From: Oharaeibacter diazotrophicus
Lineage (GTDB): Bacteria > Pseudomonadota > Alphaproteobacteria > Rhizobiales > Pleomorphomonadaceae
Reading direction: 5' to 3'
Length of the DNA stretch: 64,000 nt
Assembly (NCBI RefSeq): GCF_004362745.1
Contig: NZ_SNXY01000008.1
Location: 372,001 to 436,000, forward strand
Shown: positions 35,201 to 42,563 of the stretch, in pieces
How the letters are laid out: every line of letters begins with the position of its first letter
Position numbering within the stretch: the first letter of the stretch is position 1
Position numbers and translations under genes: made by a program
The notes under the pieces: generated by a model
Seen by the model: only the letters and a program-made list of their open reading frames with translations
Told to the model about the DNA's origin: nothing
Databases searched by the model: none

Positions 35201-35662
35201 GTGGTGGAGCCGACGAGCGTCACGCCTTGGGCGGCCCGCGCCATCGACCGCGCCCTCGCAGCCGTCGTCGTCGCCTGCGTCCGACACCTCCATCCGGACC
35301 TCACGCCAGAGAAGAGCGCCGTGGAGATGCCGGACCACGTCAAGGCCGAGGAGATCGTCGAAGTTATCCTCGCCCGCGCACCGGCGGACGCCGTCGTCGG
35401 CGGCCATCCGGCGTTGCGAACGATTGTCGAAGACTTGCTCGCGACGTGGAAGCGATTGGCCGAGGACAGAGCCATTCACGGAGAGACGCTCTTCTACGGC
35501 CATCCGGGATCCCACGCGCTGCTGCACCAGCCGCTCGACCCATTGCTCCGCAGCCTCGACCCCGCCCTCGAAACCTTCAAGGCGGGCCGCTCGATGCGGG
35601 ATGTCGAGCACGCCTCGGCGCTCAAGATCGTCGACAACTTCGGCAAAGAACTCACGGCCTGA
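32207..35662 (+). CDS. drmA: DISARM helicase DrmA
   Basis: A 1151-residue superfamily 2 helicase with the DrmA layout: an N-terminal 450 residues without motifs, then FFPTGGGKTEAYLGL near 466 (motif I), RYTLRLLTLDQ near 504, DLIIQDELHLI near 707 (motif II), STATVRRAS near 753 (motif III), NMISVGLDITRLG near 928 and EYIQASSRVGRDGG near 953 (motif VI). A Cys4 zinc ribbon is inserted near 595-635 (CPWCAEPF and CTNPDC). The GTG at 32207 overlaps the PIN stop by GTGA, with GAAGGA as ribosome site. The drmB start follows 7 bases after its stop. DrmA is the helicase core with DrmB in known systems. Confidence 0.95.
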   Translation: MIDPTSPTAVRARLVDTLRRDLIGPGPRDADLSDERLKDNPSRWYLTGFLVPAPLDGTEDEIALEEPGDMATTEDEGADPETGAARAADDAAPDDPAPRRPLAPSSCGLTVLVDARATTVDVTVTWGDYVTEPPLPPEVFEDEKAAYDPKHQTVEWHRKPGRAIVTLPIPKPGERVGRTLEGSGGRQGPRGGGLVVEAFARPYRLDCANGSKADVVALTVMVVNRRDPARRRFADVTFAFQVRLEVRSALPLFPRTDMTGFGSADPDAATADLHYRDVAEYAVGNATSAGWTPDDDGVVRAAHTDFLPAAEVERVEPNETIAATFGMEALASLAAGDPAALSAALAGLPHAYRAWIEAETGKVPAIDGAPRRKTADALLTAARRAHGRIQAGIDLLARDKWARLAFRAMNEAVARAARRRNAGRTKKPEDMDPPTWRPFQLAFVLLNLPGLKDKLHDDRELVDLLFFPTGGGKTEAYLGLAAWTIAHRRLTASGRLGAGVAVLMRYTLRLLTLDQLARAAGVVCALELMRGEPAWTDGKTPLLGDWPIEIGLWVGSAASPNRLGKKGDGKPDTAVSRVHRFKASGREAPAPIKACPWCAEPFTADSFACTPTAMAPKNMEIRCTNPDCDFTGARPLPILTVDEAIYRRLPAFVIATVDKFAGLPWLGEAGAFFGHVNRTDEWGFYGANDAPGDGKPLGNGHTLDPPDLIIQDELHLISGPLGTVAALYEVALDRLATRFMMGRRIRPKIVASTATVRRASAQIRALFDRATTEIFPPPGPDRRDSFFARTVPPSEKPARLYLGLAAAGKGPKLVFLRTLTSMLAAAQKEADDGNEADAYMTALGYFNALRELGGARRIVEDEVRTRLATYGMERRRLHPADQPFADRRLRDVLELTSRESTDKVAAAKDALAIQAAAKNGVDVALATNMISVGLDITRLGLMLMQGQPKSASEYIQASSRVGRDGGRPGLVLTLLNAQKPRDRLHYEKFRQFHAAFYRVVEPTSVTPWAARAIDRALAAVVVACVRHLHPDLTPEKSAVEMPDHVKAEEIVEVILARAPADAVVGGHPALRTIVEDLLATWKRLAEDRAIHGETLFYGHPGSHALLHQPLDPLLRSLDPALETFKAGRSMRDVEHASALKIVDNFGKELTA

Positions 35663-35669
35663 GGAGCGC

Positions 35670-37556
35670 ATGGCAAAAGACCACGTTCGCATGGGGCAGG
35701 TCGTCGGCCTGTTCGGGCCGGGTGCCATGATGGACCTGCCGGACCGTTCGGTGCTCGTCATGGGCCTCGACCACTGGGAGGCCTTCGGCCCGAAGCCCTT
35801 CGAATCGATCGAGGAGCCTCGACTGGCGCAGCTCCTGGAACGCCGGCTCGCGGGCGGCGACGACAAGCGCATCGCCGGCGACAAGCCGGTCAGCTTCCGC
35901 ACGCCGCCCATCGACCCCGGCGATCCGCGCCAGTCGTCGCCAGCGATCAAGGCACGCGTCTTCCCCGAATGGTTCGCCTGCGACGCCATCCCCGGCGATC
36001 CGCCCAACCGCCGCCGCATCGTCCGCTTCAGCGATCTCGAAGCGCCGAAGCGGCTGGACTGGAAGGGCGACGACGGCAAAAAGCGCCGCGTGTCGCCTCT
36101 GCGGTTCGTCTGCGGCTGCGAGACCGGGCACCTCCAGGACATCGAATGGCGCCGTGTCGTCCATGCGCGGCAGTCGGGTGAGGCAGGTGCATGTCGCAAA
36201 CCGATGTGGCTCGAAGACGCCGGAACGAGCGCCGACCCGCGCGACACACGGATCGTCTGCGACTGCGGCGCGAAGCTCTCCCTCGAAGATCTCTTCCAGC
36301 CCGGCCGGCTCGGCCCCTGCGGCGGCAAGCGCCCCTGGCTCAGTTCGGATGATCCCGCCGGATGCGACAAGTCGCTTCGGCTGCTGACGCGAAGCGCGAC
36401 GAACACTTACTTCCCCCAAGTGGTCCGCGTAATTTCGCTGCCCGAATCGAACGACGCCCTGGAGAAGGCGCTCGATGCCGTCTGGTCGGAGGTCAGCAAG
36501 TGCGGGTCCGTCGCGGAAGTAGCGATGGCCAAGAAATTCAATCCGACGGTCGCGGCCAACCTCGGTCCCTTCGCCGACGATGAGATCTTCGCACGCATCG
36601 AAACCCGGAAAGCGGGGTCCGGGTCCGGTTCTCGGGATCTCCAACAGAACCCGAGGATCGCTGAGTTCCAGCTCCTCGCCAGCGGCCGGAAGCTCATCGG
36701 TGAGAACCGGCCCGATGCCCGCCTGCACGCCGAGACCCTCGACCGCAGTGTCTGGGATCCCAAGCGCGATCCGATGCTCACGGCGATCAAGGACCTCGTC
36801 GCCGTCCACCGCCTGCGCGAGGTTTCCTGTCTCTACGGGTTCACCCGCTTCGAGCCGGCCCCGCTGGCTGACGACGGCGTCGAGGACGTCGGCCTTGCCG
36901 TAAACGGTGCGCCGCTTGGCGAGAACCCGGACTGGCTGCCGGCCGTCGAACAGTTCGGCGAGGGCTTTTTCATCCGCCTCGATCCGGACGAGCTCGCCAA
37001 ATGGGCAGCACGCCCGAAGGTGCAGGAACGCCGTGCGACGATCGAGGGCGGCCTGAAGGCATGGAGCCGGGCCCGACGCGCCCGCGGCGCATCCGACAAG
37101 ATCGCCTGGGAAGGCGAGCATATCGAATTCACGATGGCGCACAGCCTCTCACACGCGCTGATGAACGAGGTCGCCATCGATTGCGGCTACCCGGCGAGCT
37201 CCCTCAAGGAGCGCCTCTATTTGCTCCCCGCTCTTCCCGGCGATCCGAAAGAATGCGGCATCCTGATCTACACCGCGAGCGCAGGGAACCAGGGCACGCT
37301 GGGCGGCTTGGTCGAAGTGACCCGGCGGTTTCCAGCGGTCATGGCGTCGGCGCTGGCACGCCTCGGCCTCTGTTCGGGCGACCCGATCTGCGCCGACCAC
37401 GATCCGACGAAGGCCGCCGAAGATCGCGCCCTTCACGGCGCGGCCTGCCATGGCTGCCTGCTGGTCGCCGAAACCAGCTGCGAACAGCGGAACGTCTTCC
37501 TGGACCGGAGTCTGCTCGTCGAAACGATCGCGGCGCAGGGGGCCAGCTTGTTTTGA
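35670..37556 (+). CDS. drmB: DISARM protein DrmB (DUF1998)
   Basis: A 628-residue protein with the C-terminal DUF1998 domain: AHSLSHALMNEVAIDCGYPASS near 490, IYTASAGNQGTLGGLVE near 535, and the Cys-rich end CHGCLLVAETSCEQRN near 595. Zinc-type Cys pairs are also present near 150 (CGCETGHLQ) and 190 (CDCGAKLSLEDLF). It starts with MAKDHVRMGQVVGLFGPGAM, the usual DrmB beginning, after GAGGAG. It is the partner of DrmA in blocking entry of phage DNA. The gene is the last of the DISARM operon here: the integrase gene ends 10 bases downstream and drmC is absent. Confidence 0.95.
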   Translation: MAKDHVRMGQVVGLFGPGAMMDLPDRSVLVMGLDHWEAFGPKPFESIEEPRLAQLLERRLAGGDDKRIAGDKPVSFRTPPIDPGDPRQSSPAIKARVFPEWFACDAIPGDPPNRRRIVRFSDLEAPKRLDWKGDDGKKRRVSPLRFVCGCETGHLQDIEWRRVVHARQSGEAGACRKPMWLEDAGTSADPRDTRIVCDCGAKLSLEDLFQPGRLGPCGGKRPWLSSDDPAGCDKSLRLLTRSATNTYFPQVVRVISLPESNDALEKALDAVWSEVSKCGSVAEVAMAKKFNPTVAANLGPFADDEIFARIETRKAGSGSGSRDLQQNPRIAEFQLLASGRKLIGENRPDARLHAETLDRSVWDPKRDPMLTAIKDLVAVHRLREVSCLYGFTRFEPAPLADDGVEDVGLAVNGAPLGENPDWLPAVEQFGEGFFIRLDPDELAKWAARPKVQERRATIEGGLKAWSRARRARGASDKIAWEGEHIEFTMAHSLSHALMNEVAIDCGYPASSLKERLYLLPALPGDPKECGILIYTASAGNQGTLGGLVEVTRRFPAVMASALARLGLCSGDPICADHDPTKAAEDRALHGAACHGCLLVAETSCEQRNVFLDRSLLVETIAAQGASLF

Positions 37557-37566
37557 TCTGCCTTCC

Positions 37567-39594
37567 CTACCGTTCCACCGGCCTGCGCCCTCTCGTCCGC
37601 TTCCGGCCCGCCATCTTGTCGAAGTTCAGCCCCCGGAACACGGAGTAGTCGACTTCCGGTTCGAGCGGCGCGCGGGCGATCTCGCGCGCCCTAAGCTCCG
37701 AGATGGCCTTGAAGCCGTAGATGTCGTGCTCCGCGTCGAGCTTGTGGCCGACCTGGATCTTGCGGTCGCGGGCGTCGACCTTCTGGTCGCGCATGAGTTC
37801 GATCTGGCCGCCGCGGAAGGAGTGGAACACCTCCTTCCGATTGCCCTTGATTCCGGCTTTCCGGAACAACCGCTGCATATAGGAGCTGGCGCTCTTGCTC
37901 GGATCGGCGAGGCTGGTGAGCGTCGGGAACAGGAACTGCTCGCCTTGGCGTATCGCCCAATCGATGAAACCGATTTCCCGGAGAAAATCGTGGAGCACGA
38001 AGAAGGTCGTGCTGTGCTCGTTCTTGATCGGGACCCGCTCCCACCGGCCCTTTTCGTTCAGAACGATCCCGCTGGTCTGCGCCACGAAGACGCCCTGGTA
38101 CTTCTCACGGATGTCGTTGCCCTGAAGGAAGGTCAGGAGGCCGAGGCGCCGGCCAGTCAAGTCGCCGAGCAGCGGAAGCATGGCTTCGTCGAGAAGGCCG
38201 CCAGCGACGCCGGTGCGGAAGAGTCGGTTGCGCTGGTCGAAGCTGAGAGGTTCCGTCGATTGGCGCGGAGCGGCCGTGGCAGGGTATTCGAGCCTCGCCC
38301 CCAGGAAGGGATCAGGATAGCCGTACTCGGCCGTCTTCGAGCGGATGATGGTGCGGGCGATCGTCACATAACCGTCTTCGAGGGCTGAGCGGGTGATGGG
38401 CTTATGTTTGAGGTCTGCGTTATCCGCGAGTATATCCAGCGGGGATTGGCCGTCGGGGCGATGACGGACGAGTGCGGGCCAGTGGGCCATCTTGGCGATG
38501 TAGGCCTGAAGGTCGGCCGCCTCATAGGTGTCGACCGGGTGGTCTCCGATCAAGGCGAAGAAGATGGCCATGCGCGACCGCGCTGTCTCGAGGGTTTTGT
38601 GGCCCTTGCCGAGTTTGATCTCGCGCTGGCTATAATACTCCTCCGCGACCTCGCTGAGCTTCGGCAGGTCCGAGGCCCTTCGCGCCACCGTCCGGCGGTC
38701 GAGCTTGAAGGCCGGGACGATCTTTCCGGTTTCGTCGCGATGGACGCGTGGCGTCCTGGCCTGCTGCGGCGCGACAGCCGGGGTCGTGCTCTCGTGCGGA
38801 GAAACCGGGACCGTTACCGAGGCGTTCGGTGGGTCCGTGGGGCTCTCTTTGTCGATGCCGGTAGCGGGCGATGCGAACGCGACGAAACGCGCCGAGTTGG
38901 CGATGGCGTCCGCCCGGTTCGGCGGTGGAGCCACAGGCCTCTCGGCTACCGTGTCAGCCCGTTCCGCCCCGATCCTCAAGTCCTTCGCCAGACGAGCGTT
39001 CGCCTGATCCCGCAGGAGGGCTGCGTTCTCGACGATCAGGGGGTTTCCGGCCTCGCCCTTCGCAAGCTCGCGACCGAGCAGGACGTGCTGCCGAAGACCG
39101 GCGAGGGCGGAGACCTGGGCGGGCGGCGGCTCCGCGGGGTTGGACAGGAGGCCGTGGTGGGCTTTCAGAAAGCCCTTCAGCTCGGCAGCCGCCAGGGCGG
39201 CCGCCTCATCGTCGACGGGCAGTGGCATAGCCTCTTCGCCATCACCTGATGTCGTCATCCGTCCCACTCTGATCTGGCGAATGCGCTCGCGGGCCAGCGC
39301 CGCCAGCGTCTCGGCCCTGAGCCGCGCGTCCCGCGCGGTCAAGGCCCCGAGGCCGATCCTGACGACCCGGCCGGGCGTGCCGCCGATGTCGACGGGCAGT
39401 CTGATCTGAAAAAGATAAACGGAGCCTTGGCGCACGAGATAGCGACCGGGCGCAGCGGCGGACCGGTCAGCGCCCGACCGCCTGCGGGACGCCGTGGAGG
39501 GCATCGCCTCGGACGCCGAAACGGGCCGGGTGCGCGATACATCCAACGATACTTCGGGCGATACAACGCCGTTCAGGTCACCGTCGTACACCAC
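37567..39594 (-). CDS. Site-specific tyrosine recombinase (integrase)
   Basis: A large tyrosine recombinase, up to 675 residues. The N-terminal part (about 50-85, YLVRQGSVYLFQIRLP) resembles the DUF6538-type arm-binding domain. The core-binding region is at about 310-420. Catalytic residues are in LTGRRLGLLTF near 480 (Arg), FHSFRGGQ near 590 (His/Arg), VGHKLDAEHD near 615 (His) and IYGF near 626 (Tyr). The start is either GTG at 39594 or ATG at 39504 (MPSTASRR). It lies just inside the 3' end of tRNA-Ser(CGA), the usual site for island integrases, and reads away from it into the island. It is the likely agent that inserted the DISARM-bearing DNA. Confidence 0.93.
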   Translation of the reverse strand: MVYDGDLNGVVSPEVSLDVSRTRPVSASEAMPSTASRRRSGADRSAAAPGRYLVRQGSVYLFQIRLPVDIGGTPGRVVRIGLGALTARDARLRAETLAALARERIRQIRVGRMTTSGDGEEAMPLPVDDEAAALAAAELKGFLKAHHGLLSNPAEPPPAQVSALAGLRQHVLLGRELAKGEAGNPLIVENAALLRDQANARLAKDLRIGAERADTVAERPVAPPPNRADAIANSARFVAFASPATGIDKESPTDPPNASVTVPVSPHESTTPAVAPQQARTPRVHRDETGKIVPAFKLDRRTVARRASDLPKLSEVAEEYYSQREIKLGKGHKTLETARSRMAIFFALIGDHPVDTYEAADLQAYIAKMAHWPALVRHRPDGQSPLDILADNADLKHKPITRSALEDGYVTIARTIIRSKTAEYGYPDPFLGARLEYPATAAPRQSTEPLSFDQRNRLFRTGVAGGLLDEAMLPLLGDLTGRRLGLLTFLQGNDIREKYQGVFVAQTSGIVLNEKGRWERVPIKNEHSTTFFVLHDFLREIGFIDWAIRQGEQFLFPTLTSLADPSKSASSYMQRLFRKAGIKGNRKEVFHSFRGGQIELMRDQKVDARDRKIQVGHKLDAEHDIYGFKAISELRAREIARAPLEPEVDYSVFRGLNFDKMAGRKRTRGRRPVER

Positions 39595-39683
39595 CTCGGC
39601 ACTCCCGGTCAGGGAGCGGCAGGAGAGAAATTCCTGATGCCGAACAGGTGGTTACGCTTAACTGGGAGAGAGTCCCGGGGAAA

Positions 39684-39712
39684 TGGCGGAGAGGGAGGGA
39701 TTCGAACCCCCG
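39684..39712. other. Probable attachment site (attR) in the tRNA-Ser 3' end
   Basis: Tyrosine recombinases of this kind usually recombine within the T-arm and acceptor end of the tRNA they neighbour, which here is 39684-39712. This is inferred from the position of the integrase only; no matching copy was seen elsewhere in the window. Confidence 0.35.
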
Positions 39713-39773
39713 ATACCCTTGCGAGTATGCCGCATTTCGAGTGCGGTGCATTCGACCACTCTGCCACCTCTCC
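39684..39773 (-). tRNA. tRNA-Ser (anticodon CGA)
   Basis: On the minus strand the sequence folds as a class II tRNA. The acceptor arms are GGAGAGG (39773-39767) and CCTCTCC (39694-39688). The anticodon loop CTCGAAA has anticodon CGA at 39739-39737, the variable arm is long (ACTCGCAAGGGTAT region), the T-loop GGTTCGAATCC is intact, and CCA is encoded at 39686-39684. It reads UCG codons. It is complete, so an inserted island has restored its 3' end. Confidence 0.97.
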
Positions 39774-40076
39774 GCGGTGCCTGGGGACGTGTCCCGGTCG
39801 AAGGCGGCGGATAGATACATGGGGGGCGGGCGGGGTTCAAGGGGGGATCGGAAAATTCGCCGGGATCGCGGCCACGCACGCGCGGAACCGAGGCGAGCAC
39901 CGGCCCGGCAGGGCGTTCGATGCCGGCGGGGACGGCCGTGATCGCGCCCGGCAGGGGCCGCGCGCAGCCGACAGGACCGTCGGCCGGGCGGAACGGAAGC
40001 GGACCGCCGCGCCGGAATCCGTCAGCATCCCGCCCGAAACGGGAACGGGACCGCGGCCAGCCACGTTCGTAGCCGC

Positions 40077-40496
40077 ATGAGCGAGACCACCGACATCCCC
40101 GAAACCGTCCTCGTGGTCGAGGACGACGTCATCGTCCGCCTGGTGCTGGCGGACTATCTGCGGCTCTGCGGCTACCGCGTGTTCGAGGCGACCGACGGCG
40201 ACGAGGCGATGACCGTGCTCGGCCATCCCGACTGGTCGGTCGACGTGGTGCTGACGGCGCTGACCCCCGGCAACGAACGGCCGGGCTTCCTGCTCGCCGA
40301 GCGGATCCGCCGTGTCCACGCCGGCGTCGAGGTGATCCTGGCACGATCGCCCTCCGGCGCCGTCAAGGCCGCCGGCGACCTCTGCGAGCGCGGCCCCGAT
40401 CACGAGAAGCCCTATGATCCCCGCCTCGCCGTGGAACGCATCCGCCTGCTGCGGCGCGGGCCGACGACCCGGCCGTTCGACCGCCCGGCGGCCTGA
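40077..40496 (+). CDS. Response-regulator receiver-domain protein lacking the phospho-acceptor Asp
   Basis: A 139-residue stand-alone receiver domain of the type common in rhizobia. The acidic pair is present (VLVVEDDVIVR near residues 12-21) and the conserved Lys is in HEKPYDP near 108. The phospho-acceptor Asp, however, is replaced by Ala61 in VVLTALTPG, where the family reads VVLTD. It may therefore act without phosphorylation, as a pseudo-receiver that binds a partner, or be decaying. There is no output domain. It is the first chromosomal gene past the tRNA. Confidence 0.88.
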   Translation: MSETTDIPETVLVVEDDVIVRLVLADYLRLCGYRVFEATDGDEAMTVLGHPDWSVDVVLTALTPGNERPGFLLAERIRRVHAGVEVILARSPSGAVKAAGDLCERGPDHEKPYDPRLAVERIRLLRRGPTTRPFDRPAA

Positions 40497-40932
40497 TACC
40501 AGTCTCGCGAATTCCCGACTCGTCCGGACTCTGCGAGGTTTCGGCCAGCCGGTCGGCGCCCGATCGGGCGCTCCTCGCCCGAAAAGCTCCGACCGGCGGT
40601 CGGCACTGGGCAGGCTCGGTACGAGGTCCCCGCGCGACCGGCGCCACCTTGTCCGCGACGCGTGACGCCCTGACGCCCCCGTGCGAAGCCCGCTCCCGCC
40701 CCGGGAGGAACCCGTGGCCGCCGCCCGCTCCGGCATCCGCCGGCCGCGCCCACCGACTTTCACGACGGCCAGCGCCGCCAAACCGTGCCGGAATCCACCC
40801 AGTGCCGGCCAGTGTTCATGTCACGTTCTCCTCACCTCGGCCAAATCCGCCGCGACGGCGCGATGCTTAAAGGTTTATTCATCGGCTGCGACCTATCCCT
40901 GAACGAAGTGTTACTTCCGACGGGTCAAGTCG
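40497..40932. other. Intergenic region without a supported gene
   Basis: A 436-base gap. The last 80 bases before the lysozyme gene are A+T-richer (for example AAAGGTTTATTCATC near 40868) and probably hold its promoter. The other open frames here are Arg/Pro-rich and not protein-like. No repeat or RNA gene seen. Confidence 0.4.
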
Positions 40933-42060
40933 ATGGCGTCCCGCCGATCTTCTCATCTGGTCACCGGTCTCCGTACGATGCTGGCGCTGGTCGCGCTGCT
41001 CGCGCTCGGCGGCTGCGGATTCTTCGGCGAGCCGGACGCTCCGGCCGTCGTCACGACCCACAACCGCTATCCGACCAAGGGCGACGACAAGCCCCATCCG
41101 GGCGTGGCGCGCGCCCATCGCCACCCGGTGCACGGCATCGACGTGTCGCGCTACCAGGGCCGGATCGACTGGAATCAGGTGGCCGGGGCCGGCACGAAGT
41201 TCGCCTTCATCAAGGCGACCGAGGGCGGCGACCACCTCGACCCGCGCTTCATGATCAACTGGACCGAGGCCAAGGCCTCGGGCGTGCCGCGCGCCGCCTA
41301 CCACTTCGTCTGGTGGTGCCGGCCTGCCCGCGAGCAGGCGTCGTGGTTCATCCAGAACGTGCCGGTCGACCCCGACGCGCTGCCGCCGGTGATCGACGTC
41401 GAATGGCAGAACGGCGCGAACTGCACCCGCCGCGTCTCGCGCGAGGACGCCATCGCCAAGATCCGCATCATCTCGGCGATGATGACCGCGCGCTACGGCA
41501 AGACGCCGATCATCTACACCGACATCAACTTCCACCGCGACGTGCTCGAGGGCGTCGGCCTCGCCAACCCGTTCTGGCTGCGCTCGACCGCCGCCGAGCC
41601 GCAGGTGCGCTATCGCAACCGGCGCTGGACGATGTGGCAGTGGACCCAGACCGGGCGCGTGCCCGGCATCCGCGGCCACGTCGACCGCAACGTCTTCTAC
41701 GGTTCCGACCGCGAGTGGGCGACCTTCGTGGCCTCCGCCTGCGACCCGCGCGACCACGGCCGCCTGCCCGGCTGCGGCGACGGCCGCCGGCCGCGCACCG
41801 AAGCGTTGACCGCCGAGGCGCCCCCGCCGGCCGCGGTGCCCGCCGCCGTCGTGCCGGTGTCGGTCACGGTGCCGGTGGCCGTCGCCGCGGCGCCGCGCCC
41901 GGTCGCGGCGCCGCCGGTCGCCACGGCCGCCTTGGCCCCGTCGCCCCGGCGCGCCCCAGCGCCGCGGCCCGCCGACGCCGGCGCCGACGATCTCTCCGCC
42001 TTCATCGACCAGCTGATTCCCCCGGGCCAGGAGAGCTTCGCCGAGTACTCGGACGACTGA
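40933..42060 (+). CDS. GH25 lysozyme-type lipoprotein
   Basis: A 375-residue glycoside hydrolase 25 (Chalaropsis-type muramidase) that would cleave peptidoglycan glycan strands. The signal peptide ends in a lipobox LALGGC, with Cys at residue 28, so it is probably a lipoprotein of the envelope. The catalytic fold shows HGIDVSRYQGRIDW near 67-80, FIKATEGG near 92, and PPVIDVEWQ near 153, which carries the acidic pair. Residues about 285-345 are a Pro/Ala/Val low-complexity linker, followed by DDLSAFIDQLIPPGQ. It may remodel the wall or act in secretion-system assembly. Confidence 0.92.
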   Translation: MASRRSSHLVTGLRTMLALVALLALGGCGFFGEPDAPAVVTTHNRYPTKGDDKPHPGVARAHRHPVHGIDVSRYQGRIDWNQVAGAGTKFAFIKATEGGDHLDPRFMINWTEAKASGVPRAAYHFVWWCRPAREQASWFIQNVPVDPDALPPVIDVEWQNGANCTRRVSREDAIAKIRIISAMMTARYGKTPIIYTDINFHRDVLEGVGLANPFWLRSTAAEPQVRYRNRRWTMWQWTQTGRVPGIRGHVDRNVFYGSDREWATFVASACDPRDHGRLPGCGDGRRPRTEALTAEAPPPAAVPAAVVPVSVTVPVAVAAAPRPVAAPPVATAALAPSPRRAPAPRPADAGADDLSAFIDQLIPPGQESFAEYSDD

Positions 42061-42106
42061 CCGGCCGTGCTAAGCTCCACGCCGGCGATTCGGCGGGGGA
42101 GACGGC

Positions 42107-42517
42107 ATGACCGACGCGGCGACCAGACCGGCGACGCCGGTGGCGAAGGTGTCCTGGGGCGAACTCTTCGACAAGATCACGATCCTGCGCATCAAGGTGC
42201 GCCGGCTGGCCAAGCCCGAGCAGGTGCGCAACGCCGCCCACGAACTCGCCGTGCTCGAGGAGACCGCCGCGACCGCCGGCACCCTCGACTCCGGCGTCCT
42301 CGCCGCGATCGACGACCTCACCGCCGTCAACGAGACGCTGTGGACGATCGAGGACGACATCCGCGACTGCGAGCGCGCGCGCGACTTCGGACCGCGCTTC
42401 GTCGAACTCGCCCGCGCCGTCTACCACGAGAACGACCGCCGCGCGGCGGTGAAGCGCCGGATCAACGAGGCGCTCGCCTCCGAGATCGTGGAGGAGAAGT
42501 CCTACGCCGCCTATTGA
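42107..42517 (+). CDS. DUF6165 family protein (136 aa)
   Basis: A 136-residue helical protein with KVSWGELFDKITILRIKVRR near residues 13-32, IEDDIRDCERARDFGPRF near 82, and ending with EIVEEKSYAAY. These are the marks of the DUF6165 family, whose function is unknown. GGGGGAG precedes the ATG at 42107. It lies 46 bases after the lysozyme gene and 46 bases before the SDR gene, so a common transcript is possible. Confidence 0.85.
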   Translation: MTDAATRPATPVAKVSWGELFDKITILRIKVRRLAKPEQVRNAAHELAVLEETAATAGTLDSGVLAAIDDLTAVNETLWTIEDDIRDCERARDFGPRFVELARAVYHENDRRAAVKRRINEALASEIVEEKSYAAY

Positions 42518-42563
42518 AGGCGCGGAACGGACGCGGCTGTCGGGACCGAACGGGAGGGGCGAG

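Larger units (their letters stand above)
23053..37556 (+). other. Class 1 DISARM anti-phage locus with an inserted regulatory/PIN module
   Basis: Order: drmD (SNF2-like helicase), drmMI (adenine methyltransferase), then a ~2 kb module (divergent 76-aa protein, XRE-ImmA fusion, PIN protein), then drmA (helicase) and drmB (DUF1998). This matches the class 1 DISARM set of Ofir and co-workers (drmD, drmMI, drmA, drmB, drmC) except that the phospholipase-D-like drmC is missing. The integrase gene begins its 3' end only 10 bases after drmB. Known DISARM blocks incoming phage DNA and uses the methyltransferase to mark self DNA; the present locus is assumed, not shown, to do the same. Confidence 0.9.
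15318..39683. mobile_element. Genomic island at tRNA-Ser(CGA); left end not resolved
   Basis: Support: a tyrosine recombinase adjacent to the tRNA 3' end on the right, and accessory genes (defence system, regulators, unknowns, iterons) to its left. The left end given here is only the first position at which the gene content turns accessory. I looked for a duplicate of the tRNA 3' end in the non-coding gaps to the left and found none, so the true end may lie beyond the window or may have been lost. Confidence 0.4.

Noticed and set aside
1-37566. Second copy of the tRNA-Ser 3' end as the left attachment site
   Set aside because: Reading the gaps between genes I found no matching segment. A computed repeat search is needed to be certain.
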